From contig NC_087063.1 in assembly GCF_963678635.1 (NCBI RefSeq), positions 4,130,580 to 4,194,579 on the forward strand: a DNA stretch of 64,000 bases, read 5' to 3'. This document shows, one piece after another, positions 1 to 9,581 of the stretch (positions are counted from its first letter, which is position 1; each line of letters starts with the position of its first letter). The DNA is from Symsagittifera roscoffensis (Eukaryota; Xenacoelomorpha; Acoela; Convolutidae). The notes under the pieces were generated by a model. It was not told the DNA's origin, ran no database searches, and was given only the letters and a program-made list of their open reading frames with translations. Both the position numbers and the translations under genes were made by a program.

Positions 1-903
1 TATTCTATTAAAATAACTTTTAGAAACTTTATCTTTCTAGAACTTTAACTTTTCTAGAAGTTTGAGGTTTCTTTTGATAAAGGTTTCATTTTGTCTAATC
101 TCAACCCAATTTGAGAAAAACGAGTTTGAATTTTCAATTTTTGCTAGCTTTGTCGGATAATTTAAACCTGCACAGTTTTTTTTACTTCGTTCATCGTTGG
201 TAGGTCCAAAACTGCGCCTGCATTTGTTGAAGTTAAATTCATCCCGAGATTAGAACTGAAATCAGTTTTCTGAAGTTTTAAGAAGTTTAACTCAAAAGCG
301 TTAAGGATCGAGGTCATTAACATCTTCAAATAAATTTCGCCTCTTTGTTGCCAATTAGAGGAACAAGTTTCGTTTATTTGATTTCTGATGACGGCAGCTC
401 AACCCTGCGTTTCAATAGCAAAGTTTCAACCAATTTGAAAGAGGGAAATTGAATGCAAGTATCTACTTTTTTTTGAAAAAAATATTGGCCATTCACACCT
501 TCGACAGACGTTTTTGACAAAATTTTTCTCCAGAGCGCTTTTGTCAACATTTTTGAATCCATCTTGAACTATTTTTATTAGAGATTAGATAAAACTTGAG
601 CACTCTTTAATCAGTTGAACTGATTTTAGTTCGATCAGCCGTTTGACAATTCAGCCGTTTTAGTTTAATTTATCCCTCCACATTTCAAAACGTTAGTTGT
701 TAGCTGAATCCTCGTTTTTTTGCAGCAAAGTGTGAAGAAAAAATTTGTTCCGTATTATTAGTTTGTTCACCATGCTCAGTTTTGTTACATTATGATTAGC
801 TTACCCGCATTTAAGAAAAGTGAAAAAAAAAACCAATCATAATGGATTTTCGTGGTATAAAATATTGTCAACCAAAATAAGGGTTATCTTTAAAGGACGT
901 TTA
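1..903. other. Non-coding, AT-rich flank
   Basis: No open frame with coding character is seen on either strand. Around 60-120 there is a short stretch resembling the middle part of the R1 dispersed repeat described further right (an 'acccaatttgagaaaa' motif), so at least part is old repeat. Confidence 0.5.
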
Positions 904-1002
904 GCTTGCAAGCAGATCTTGCAAGAATCTTGCAAGATCTTTTGAAGAGTCGCATCCTAGTTAGAAGAATCTTGCAAGATTCTTGCAAGATCTTGCAAGA
1001 TA
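904..1002. repeat. Cluster of cttgcaag palindromes
   Basis: The core octamer cttgcaag, or the longer atcttgcaagat, recurs about seven times in 100 bases, partly as overlapping palindromes in two blocks separated by about 30 bases. Each copy is self-complementary, so several alternative small hairpins are possible. No gene lies here. It may be a simple expanded microsatellite-like motif or a cluster of binding sites for a dimeric factor. Confidence 0.6.
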
Positions 1003-1221
1003 AACTACCTTGATTGACTAGGGAAAACAATCAATTTTCATGTTACACTCAGAACAGATTTGTAAGCAAAAGCAAAACTGTGAGATTCAACAAGAAACAA
1101 AAAGTTTTCGATAGAGGAATTTTGTATTTTACAGGTTTTTATACTTTATTTTCAAAAGAAAAATCATCACAAAAAATCAACGGAAAAGCATAGATTTTAA
1201 ATTTTTGTCAATTTTTTCTTG

Positions 1222-2048
1222 TTATTTAATAGTCGAGAAAGTCGAAACGAAAGTCGAGAAAGCCGAAAAATAAATCAAAAAAGTCAATACATCGGTCGAA
1301 TTCAGTCGTAAAATCTGTCCTCGGTCGAACTTGGTCAAAATGTTTTTCCTCGGTCAAACAGTCAAATTATAGGCAACTTGGGTCAAATCCTTCAAAACAT
1401 ATCGAGCCTGGGTCGAGACGATTGAAACATATCACATTTTTGCCGAGTCGGCCGAAGCATAAATTGCAAACCTCGACCCGGGTAGCGGTATTTTTTCAAA
1501 AGGTGACTTTTTTAAACGTGTTTTACTGTTTTTTTTTTCTGGAAGCAGTAGTTAGTTGGGAGTCTTTAAGGGTCTTCCCTCTGATGGGTTTCTTTGAGGA
1601 GGGCTTACTCCTGATAGTTTCAGGGCTTTTCCTGATGCAAAGAGCCTTGCTGTTGTGGCTTTCAAAGAAAATTTTAATTTTTCTTAGTCGAAAAAGTCGA
1701 GGCAGTCAAAACATACCGAGTTTTGGTCGAAAAAGTCGAAACATATATATGCGGGTCGATTAAATAAATTTTTGAAAAATTTCGGTCAAGACGGTCGAGA
1801 AAGTCGAAAGATATTGGACTCTGGTCGAGAAAGTCGAAACATATCTGAACTGGGTCGAACAAAGTCGAACACACTTTTTCTTGGGTCGAGAAAATGGGAA
1901 CATACCAAAATTTGGTCGAGAAAACTGAGACAAACGAAAATTTGGTCGAGAAAGTTGAAACATACCGAAATTTGGTCAAGACAGTCGAAACATACCGATT
2001 TTTGGTCGAGAAAAAAAACAAACATTAATCCAGCACCTCGACCCGGGT
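1222..2048. repeat. 30-bp minisatellite, two arrays
   Basis: From about 1,820 to 2,010 a unit with core ggtcgagaaagtcgaaacat recurs at an almost exact 30-base period (cores near 1823, 1853, 1884, 1914, 1944, 1974, 2004). A more diverged array of the same core spans about 1,222-1,460. Both arrays end next to the same string, cctcgacccgggt, near 1,474 and 2,035. Because the period is a multiple of three the array stays open in several frames, which produces false open frames of up to 115 codons with 10-residue repeats. Confidence 0.85.
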
Positions 2049-3190
2049 GGAAAGGGGAGGAAATTTTGGGAGAACTAAAGACGCAGTCCTGAGCACTTTA
2101 AAGTATTTCTAACTAAGTGCTCGGGACCAACTTAACATCCTTTCCCCCACCGGCTTTGAGGCGAGAGGAGGATGTTGACTCGTTCTAAATTGGAATTTCC
2201 AGTCAATTAGAAACGAGCATTGTGCGCTTAACATATTTATTACGAATTAAATGCTGAGGTGCAAGGTGTTAACTAGGTATATCTGGGGGGTCGGATGTTA
2301 ACTTGCTCCAATGCTGGGAAAACGCCGTTTCTACGTTGCTCATAAATTTATTTCAAGCTACGAAGTATGATCATACCAACTCCAAAGCAAAACACATTTG
2401 ATTGTCTAATCATTGAAAATTACAATGGCAGTTCACAATTTTGCAAACTAGTGTGGTAAATTTTGATAAAAAGACAGCCGGTTTTAAACAATTTTTTCAT
2501 TTTTGTTTGAACAAATCCTCATTTTTTAAAAACAAACACTACTCCATAGACCTTAAAAGGCAGTCAGAGCATTCAGGGCTTCGCCATGATACGAGTAGTC
2601 TTGTTTTAAATTGAAATTCGAATTTGGGAGAAAAGTGGAAAGGAGCATTTTTTTTTTGATAGTCGGAGCAGAAAACTCACTCGAAAAACAAAAACGATTT
2701 TTTAAAAATTTAGCCATGTCTCAATATCTTATGTAATCTCTTCATACCCGATCAAAAAATGTCAGGACGAAAAAGCACGTAAGAATTTAGCTCATATAAA
2801 ATCTAATTTTTTAAATAATAAATGGATTGAGGCCGTTGATTGTTAAATAAACGTTTAAGTTTTCTTTGATCTCAGTAAAAGACGAACGAACGAACTAGCT
2901 GAGACGTTTTACTACATATTTTGTTACTTTTCTAGCCATTTTTTTCATACCGGTGGTATTGTTCTGTATTAATCAAACCCAAACACGTTTTAACCATTAA
3001 CTTTGATAAAGCATGATGTATTTGTTTATGTGCATAATGCTTTTCAATTTAACTATACCATTTTTAGTTGACCTACTAGCAAATTAAAAACAAAGATTAT
3101 CACGGTGATTCTTATAGCGTTTAAGCTGATATAATAGTTTTAAAATTGTTAAAACACAGTTTCAATTGTCGGTTAGAGTCTTAGTCTAAA
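2049..3190. other. Non-coding upstream region with fold-back sequences
   Basis: No coding frame seen. At 2,091-2,122 gagcactt pairs with aagtgctc, and at 2,134-2,176 aacatcct pairs with aggatgtt. With a second ggatgttaact near 2,293 these resemble the ends of the fold-back family seen intact at 4,362-4,555. The region should also hold the promoter of the calcium-binding gene that starts at 3,191, but I could not pick out a convincing TATA or initiator. Confidence 0.4.
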
Positions 3191-3229
3191 ATGGTTAACA
3201 GCAGCGGAGATGAGTTCCAGGAGCTGAAG
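3191..3229 (+). CDS. EF-hand gene, putative exon 1
   Basis: Opens with ATG in a good context (aaaATGG) and reads MVNSSGDEFQELK up to a weak donor (AAG|gttggc), ending in phase 0. Acidic N-termini of this kind occur in the troponin C group. The start could instead be the ATG at 3511 in exon 2. Confidence 0.5.
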
Positions 3230-6200
3230 GTTGGCATGACGAGTTTCTTTTATCTTTGACAGACTTCAAACTAAAAATTTTTCATTTTACGATTGTTGTA
3301 AAAATATGAAAACGTCTTTGATCTTTACCAGTGAGAAACTAAATATTCATAATTGCATATAAACCACGGTTTTCGCGTTGTTTCCTGTGCTTGCTAGAGC
3401 AAATTTTATATTCTTTCTGTTTTATCTAATTTTTACACATAATCAGCTTTTAGGTCGCAGATACCTTCGCCCATAAAGGTGCAAATAAAGAAGAACCCAC
3501 AACATTCAAGATGACAGCCGTATGTCCGCCAGAAATGCGAAAAGTAAGAGTCTTTCAAAAGGATCACAAAATCACCCCCAAAAAACTTTGCATACTAAGA
3601 GGCAAATTTAAGCATTATTGACAATATGGAGCATGCTGAATTTTGGCTTGTATGTTGGCTCGTAGTTTTCATTTTGGAACTCTATCGAAATTAGAATACG
3701 ACCTTTTTTTTAGATTAATTGGTCACAATCAAAAAGATGCATTTTTGATCGATCCCCGCGTTGGTTTTCTGTCAAGGTTTTCGAATTCCTGTGGTCTAAA
3801 TTTGTAAATCCTTTTTTACCAATTTAATAAGCTATTTTTTTCATGAAAATTAAATATGATTGTGTGATTGGCAGGAAAAGAAATTAAATGAACAACAAAC
3901 TATCGATAACAAATTCATGTGATTGGCTGGAAAAAAAGTAAAATCAACAGATAAATTATTGTTTACAAATAAATATGATTGATTGAAATCAAAGTTACAT
4001 AAACAATTTAGCATAGTGGTAAGGCATTCGCCTTGAGTTCGGTAGTTTACGATCCCCTACCATTGCGAGGAAAGTGTATGAGTACGAGCTCTAACTTGCC
4101 CTCTAGCAGTAAGTCTACTTACTACAGTCTCACCGATTTCGGCTGCAACAGTCGTAACACGTGCAAGTTTCAGACTAAAAAAACGGCCTTGAGAAGAAAA
4201 AAAAGAGCTTCGAGCAGCCAAATAACTTAACTGTGGAATGTAGGGAAATAATTGAAAACTCTCACAATTTAGACAGACCTGAAAGCCTTTCAGATATCCT
4301 CTGCGAATCACAGACACCAAAATTATTAGGATCTTTATAAACTATAACTATATCGGATCTACTTAACAATCCCCCCCCCACCTATTGTATCTACTAAAGA
4401 ATCTCCACCCTTGTAAATAAAAACAGTAAATTCGCACTAGAGCGTTGTATGTAAATTCGAATTTTGCTGCATTCTGATTGGTCGAAAATTTGCTGCAAGT
4501 AATCTACTTAACAATCTCACCCTTTCTTGAAAAGGGGGGGGGGGATATTGTTAAGAAGAACTTTATTAACTTGTTTGTAGGAGTTGCGAATTGCGTTTGA
4601 CTCTGTGGACGACGACAGAAGCGGGTCCATCTCGGCGGACGAGTTGTACAAACTGTTCAACAACTTCAGAGTGGACATTGACGAGGATGAGACGGAGGAA
4701 CTGCTGCAGAACCTCGACATGGACGGTCGGTGTTCAATGTTATTGTCCAGTTTGAAAGATTATTTCTAAGAAAGATTATTTCCAAAATTCAATTTTAAAA
4801 GCATTTTTAAAATTTTTCTGATATTTTAAACTGGGAAACTGTTAAGCAAAACCCTTTTTGCAGGCAACGGGGAGATAGACTTCGATGAGTTTGTGGAGAT
4901 CATGATGAGTGCGATGGAGGACGAGGACGAGATGATAGAGGCCTCCTTCAAGGAGTTCGACGTCGACAACGACGGATTCATTCAAGTCAATGAACTCAGG
5001 TAAAAACACCTTCCTTATCATACACACTACACATGCACGGACTTTTAGGTCGGCGAAATTGATTTTCTGAGCTCTCCCAAAGCACTTAAAAAACCTTAAA
5101 CCAGTAAAAAAAAAAAAGGCGTTTTATGCATTTTTTGGAAACATTTGACCAAAAAATGGCGATTTTTTTCGGCGCGCGCTCCCCTCTCAGAATTAGTATA
5201 TACTGGCGCCGATAATGCTTTAAGAAAAAATTTTAAGGTCAGTCAGCTAAAAATCGATATCTCAAAATAGTACAAAAGGGGGACAATTTGGGCCGGCAGG
5301 GGGTCGAATCTCTGAAGGAGGAGCGTCCAACCACCCCCTGCCCCCCTAAATCCGCTACTGACACTACACCAATGTATAGTTAATGCCAAATTGTTGGCAA
5401 TATCGGTGACCTTGGGTAATTTAATCGGTCATAAACTATAATTTTTTAGGTTAATTAGTTTTTCTGAACACAGTTTTTACGCGTGGACATCAGTGAAACT
5501 CATAACTCCGACGTCAAAATGAGCAGTTTCAGATTAATTAGTTTCGTTCAGTTTCGTTGACCGAAAAAAACATGCCAACCAATTAGCATTAACTATAACG
5601 CTATAACGTTGGGCAACAATATCCTATTAGGGCAGCAAACGTGAACGGAAACTAAATAACCTAAAATGGCTCATTTTAGCGATTGAAATTATTCGTATCA
5701 CATATTTCAGCTTAAATCGCGTCAAAAACTCTAATTAATCAAAAACATTGATTTTGATCGATTAAGTTGCTCAAAATTGCCAACAACGGGGAATTATCTA
5801 TAAAGGAAAGGGTGAAAGGGTTATGAATCAGAAAACGAAAAGGAAAATACTGGTGCCTCCAGCTCGTAATTTGCTGTTGGTCAAAAATTCATAGCAAGCA
5901 AAGTTTTGAAATTTAATTAAAGGCGACAAGTAACAAGCGACGATTCTTGGATAAATTACAAACCGCTGCTTGTTTTAAGTTGTCGTTTTTAGGAAGATCA
6001 CGTTTCGGTAATTGTCTTTTCACATTGTAAAGTGCACGACCATGGTTTCCCACGAAGAGCTGACAACTACTTTTTCTTCCCTATAAAATACTCTAAAGTA
6101 CTCTAAAATAGTTGTTCTAATATAAAATCTCAATTTCACTTCAATTTCACTCATTACAAATATGACTTCCAAGCTGCGTAGTAGAAACAAAATAGAAAGA

Positions 6201-9200
6201 ATTTTTTAGGAAAAGTATATAGCCGGGTGTTGTCATGATAGCTCATTTTTTCCAACCACAGCCCAATTTTGCAAAAACAAACTGAAAAACCAATAAACTA
6301 ATGTCAAAAAACTGAATGAGCTTCCTTGTAATATAGGAGCCGACTCAACTGAGGCGAGCGGACTCCCTGATTTTGCAACGCTAGATTTGACCAAAATTGC
6401 TACTCATACAAGTTCCACTTTGGAAAAAATGCTTATCATAAAAGATCGAGAAAATTAGAGAAAACAAAAAATTAGAGAAAATTGTTTGACGAGCGTTTTT
6501 GCAAGTCCATATACCAAAAAAAATTGCATGAAACTAGCATAATTGGCAATTTTTCCATAAAAGGAATTTTAAAAATAGCTTTTTTCCGTACTTATCAGTA
6601 TGTTTATCAGTTTTACATGAATTAAAACAAATATTTATCATTTTTGTGACTCGTTTCATACTTTTATGTTTTTTTAAATTTTTTTCCTGAAAATATAACA
6701 AACTAAGAAACAAAAAAAGCAAAAAATCAATTCAGATCAAAAAACCATTTTACCCACAACCGACAAAAGCATCGCAGACTCAAATGCATTTTGAGACATG
6801 CCAAGTAAGTTAAACTGACTTTGGTTCAGTTTTATACCAAAATCCTATTTTTGTATATGGCTATAAAACCTTTATCTCAAAAACTAAAGGTTTGAAAACA
6901 GTGTCTGGTTTTTTTTCTCGGAATGAAAAAATAATAATTCTGATTTCACAGAATAATTTTATTGAACATTTCAATTCTTCTCTTTTAAAAAATTGTATAT
7001 AGGCTACTGTAGAAAAAAAACAATTTCTGCAAGAAGAAAAATTTGCAGTAGAAGAAAAAAAAATTTGATATTGTGAATAAATTTGATAAGTATGTTTTTT
7101 CTTGAATTTTGGAATTTTTCAATGGAAGAAATCTTTGTCATACAGTATTCATTAGAAAAAATTGTATGACGAGCGTTTTTTTTTCATGCAAATTTTTGAA
7201 GAACAAAAAACTTCCATTTGACTTGTTTTAATTGAATGAAAAACACGTAAAAACACATTTGAAGAACTTTTCATTTGAATTGCAAAATGGTTACAATGCA
7301 GGTTTCATGAACGGAAATTGTATGAATTGCGCATTCAGGCAATTCGACCAAAGGCAATTTAACCGATATGATTTCGGCCAAAAACATACAGACAGATCAA
7401 CGACACGGAAAATTCAACAAATATGACAAAAATTAGATTTTTTTCTCAAAATATTTAGTAGTAACCACTGCAGTCGCGCCAACGTGTTGCGAGCTAGCCA
7501 ACAAAAATTAGAGCCGTCTATTGGCCCACCGGCTACCTTAAGCCGAGAATGAACTCCAATTCCATTTTTTTTATAAATGAATTATCAGTCTTTTTTTAGA
7601 CTGGATAGTCTTTAGCCGCACTTTTTGTGCCCCGTATGAATAGCATTTTTTCACAGACTTTTAAACAAAGCGGACCCAAAACAAGGACAGAAGAAATAGA
7701 CAAGACTGTTTGCTCATTTGAGTCTTTGTTCAATGAATGATGATATATTTTTATAATACGATATGTCGCTTGTTGCTCCGACCTTTGAAACTGGGAATGA
7801 AATTTGTATGTGGTTGTGTTTTAGTTTTTTCTTTTCTTTTTCTTTCTTTTTGTTTTCCACGCAAAATCACGTACCACAAATAATCATCGGACTGGTTTGA
7901 GTGGTATATCATACTGAAGCCCTTACAGTCGTAATTCGAACCGCATTAAAAAATTTCAAGTTTTTTTTCCCAGTGTCAAGAAAAACCGGTTGAAATTTTC
8001 CATTTTTCTTCTTTTTTCGAGCAAATATCGAGAGAGCAGGCTTACCATAGCTTATTTTTGCTTAATTTAGGCCGTGAAAACTCAATTTTACTCAGGTAAA
8101 ATTGTCTTAGGAGTTTTTTCTTGAAAGCTTACAATAGCTTATTTTAAAACGTAAAAATTAATTTTACTTTGGTAACGTTAGTTCAATTTGAGTATTTTAG
8201 AGCTTTTTTGGAATCAAAATTTTTAAAAAATCAGAAAACTGCAAAAAAACTTTTGGATTTTTTTTTCGTTTTGTAATAATTTTTCTACAAAAATTGATTT
8301 TCAATTTGCTTATTTTATTATGACTGTCGAAAGTACCTGTATTCCAGTTTTTTGTTCAGCTTCTTTTGTCACGCCACGCCGCAGCAAAAAAAACGACAAT
8401 AGTTTGACTTGCACAGTAATCGGCTATCCTTGTTGTGAATTGTCGCTTCTCACAAGTTAGCGCCGTACAATTTTCGATTTCTCGACTAAATTAAAACCTT
8501 TTTCGGAAATTTTTGTAAGTTTGTAAACTGCAAACAAGTGTACAGAACAGACAATTGAAACGACAATTGCTTCTCGTCCTCCATAATCAATAGCAAAAAA
8601 AAACTTCTAAAAACATGCAACTTTTAGAAACTACTTACAGAAACTATAACTAGCCCACTTTTTTGCTACTTAATTCGCTAATGGTTTTGTTACGAGCAAA
8701 ATACTTTTTGATCCAAATATAAGCGCAGCAGGGCAAATTTTCCTTTTTGATACAAATTTTCTGCCAAAACAGCATCCAAATTGTCGTTTCAACACCTGTA
8801 AACTCAGTTTCCAATCAACCGTAAAGTTTATATTCCCCAAAAAAAAACAATAAAGGGAACTAACATATGGGTTTTCTAGAAAGTAACTTTGAGGGTAAAA
8901 TGGATCGTCATTAAAGAAAAAAACTAATCTATGACATCTGTTTTGGGAAATTAACAGTCTGTAAAACCTATTCCATAGACCAGTTGATTATTTTGAGTCA
9001 GTTTTGAGTATTTTCGACATAACTTTCTCGAAAAGTTTCCCTCTATGAATATTTTATGAACAATTTCCCCTTTGAAAACAAAAATTAGTTTAACTAAACT
9101 CACTGACCAATGGTATCTAGGATTAAACTAAGGAAGCTCTCACACAGCGCTTTCAAACAGGTCGTGAAGTCTTCAGTGTCTGTTCAAGTTCTGTGCATGG

Positions 9201-9581
9201 TAAATGATAAATTATACTAAATTATCCTAGTGAAAAATCGTCAATGATATCAATTTATTATTTTATATTGAGTTGGGATTTTTCTCGCAGCTATCTTCTT
9301 TTTAAATTATGACCTTTGACCTTTCACGCAGCTATCTTCTTAAATTGTGACCTTTGACCTTTCACGCAGCTATCTTCTTAAATTGTGACCTTTGAACTTT
9401 CTCGCCGCTATCTTCTTCATAAATTGTGATCTTTGACCTTTCTCGCAGGTACGTGCTGCAGTACCTGGGCGAAAACGGCATCAGCGAGCGAGACATGAAG
9501 AAAATGATCAAAAATGCAGACTACGATGGAGATGGAAAGGTCGACTTGGAGGACTTCAGACGCCTGTGGAAAGAACACTGA
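3191..9581 (+). CDS. EF-hand calcium-binding protein, calmodulin/troponin C-like (split gene)
   Basis: Gene span. Proposed coding exons: 3191-3229, 3454-3544, 4581-4725, 4864-4999, 9449-9581. The last three join in phase and encode 137 residues with four EF hands. The 12-residue loops are DDDRSGSISADE, DMDGNGEIDFDE, DVDNDGFIQVNE and DYDGDGKVDLED. All have D at position 1, G at 6 and an acidic residue at 12 (D in loop 4), so all four should bind calcium. Two paired lobes separated by an acidic linker are the layout of calmodulin and troponin C. The paralogue cannot be named from this. By family it is a cytosolic calcium sensor that changes shape on binding calcium. The N-terminal exons are less certain: exon 2 joins exon 3 in frame only if one A of an A5 run at its end is ignored. 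Confidence 0.85.
3454..3544 (+). CDS. EF-hand gene, putative exon 2
   Basis: Acceptor tttttag|GTC and donor AAAA|gtaaga. In phase with exon 1 it reads on to end in PPEMRK, which is what usually precedes an EF-hand helix 'ELRIAF', the start of exon 3. The exon is 91 bases, leaving one extra base, so exon 3 would be out of frame. Either the A5 run at 3540-3544 has one base too many (sequencing error or mutation), or an extra small exon lies between 3,545 and 4,580. Confidence 0.45.
4009..4230 (+). repeat. Possible tRNA-derived SINE fragment
   Basis: TAGCATAGTGG at 4009-4019 fits the RNA polymerase III A-box consensus. A weak B-box-like string (tttacgatccc) follows at 4046-4056, flanked by ggtag and ctacc that could pair. 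The loop is too long for a real tRNA T arm, so this is at best a decayed tRNA-like SINE head in the intron before exon 3. Confidence 0.3.
4362..4555. mobile_element. Fold-back MITE with cttaacaat ends
   Basis: Begins cttaacaat followed by a C tract and ends with a G tract, a short at-rich spacer and attgttaag, so the termini are inverted repeats of about 18 bases. A second internal cttaacaat at 4507 makes a nested hairpin with the right end. The interior 'attctgattgg' motif recurs in the related copy near 55.2-55.4 kb. No protein is encoded. It lies in the intron directly upstream of EF-hand exon 3. Confidence 0.6.
4581..4725 (+). CDS. EF-hand gene exon 3 (EF1 and start of EF2)
   Basis: Acceptor tttgtag|GAG, donor GACG|gtcggt, 145 bases, phase 0 to 1. 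It carries the full first EF loop (D-x-D-x-S-G...E) and the entering helix and first residues of loop 2. The intron falls inside loop 2, after DMD. Confidence 0.85.
4864..4999 (+). CDS. EF-hand gene exon 4 (EF2 end, EF3)
   Basis: Acceptor tttttgcag|GC, donor CTCAG|gtaaaa, 136 bases, phase 1 to 2. It completes loop 2 (GNGEIDFDEF), runs through an acidic linker and holds the complete loop 3 ending in QVNEL. Splicing in phase to exon 5 restores an arginine codon. Confidence 0.87.
5040..5365 (+). mobile_element. hAT-type MITE relic
   Basis: Diverged copy of the MITE intact at 52,152-52,579, same orientation. Shared pieces are the cgcgcgctcccc stretch, a 'ttagtatatactggcgccga' block, an 'agggggacaatttggg' block, the 'ggcagggggtcgaatc' block and the right end cccctaaatccgc. 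The left terminus is not recognisable. Confidence 0.65.
5366..9284. other. Long intron 4, no gene seen
   Basis: The remainder of the 4.4-kb intron between exons 4 and 5. It is AT-rich and rich in homopolymers, and no convincing coding frame, RNA gene or full transposon is seen on either strand. Confidence 0.5.
9285..9448 (+). repeat. Tandem repeat of 3' splice-acceptor sequence
   Basis: Four tandem units of 38-41 bases, each with the order ctatcttctt, (t)aaattgtga, cctttgacctttctcgcag, lie directly against exon 5. The genuine acceptor (tttctcgcag|GTACG, AG at 9447-9448) is the last copy. Upstream copies end ctcgcag (about 9290), cacgcag (about 9331), cacgcag (about 9369) and ctcgccg (about 9407, AG lost). 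Each unit also contains tgacctttgacct or a one-base variant. Confidence 0.85.
9449..9581 (+). CDS. EF-hand gene exon 5 (EF4 and C-terminus)
   Basis: Acceptor ctcgcag|G after the acceptor-like minisatellite, 133 bases, phase 2 to the TGA stop at 9579-9581. It encodes the helix after EF3 (YVLQYLGE), the fourth loop DYDGDGKVDLED and a short tail ending WKEH. Confidence 0.9.

Noticed and set aside
1823-2010. CRISPR-like spacing of 30-base repeats
   Set aside because: The units abut with no unique spacers, and the window is eukaryotic.
1674-2092. Several overlapping open frames of 67-115 codons on both strands
   Set aside because: They are translations of a 30-bp minisatellite whose period is a multiple of three; the 10-residue repeats follow from the DNA repeat.
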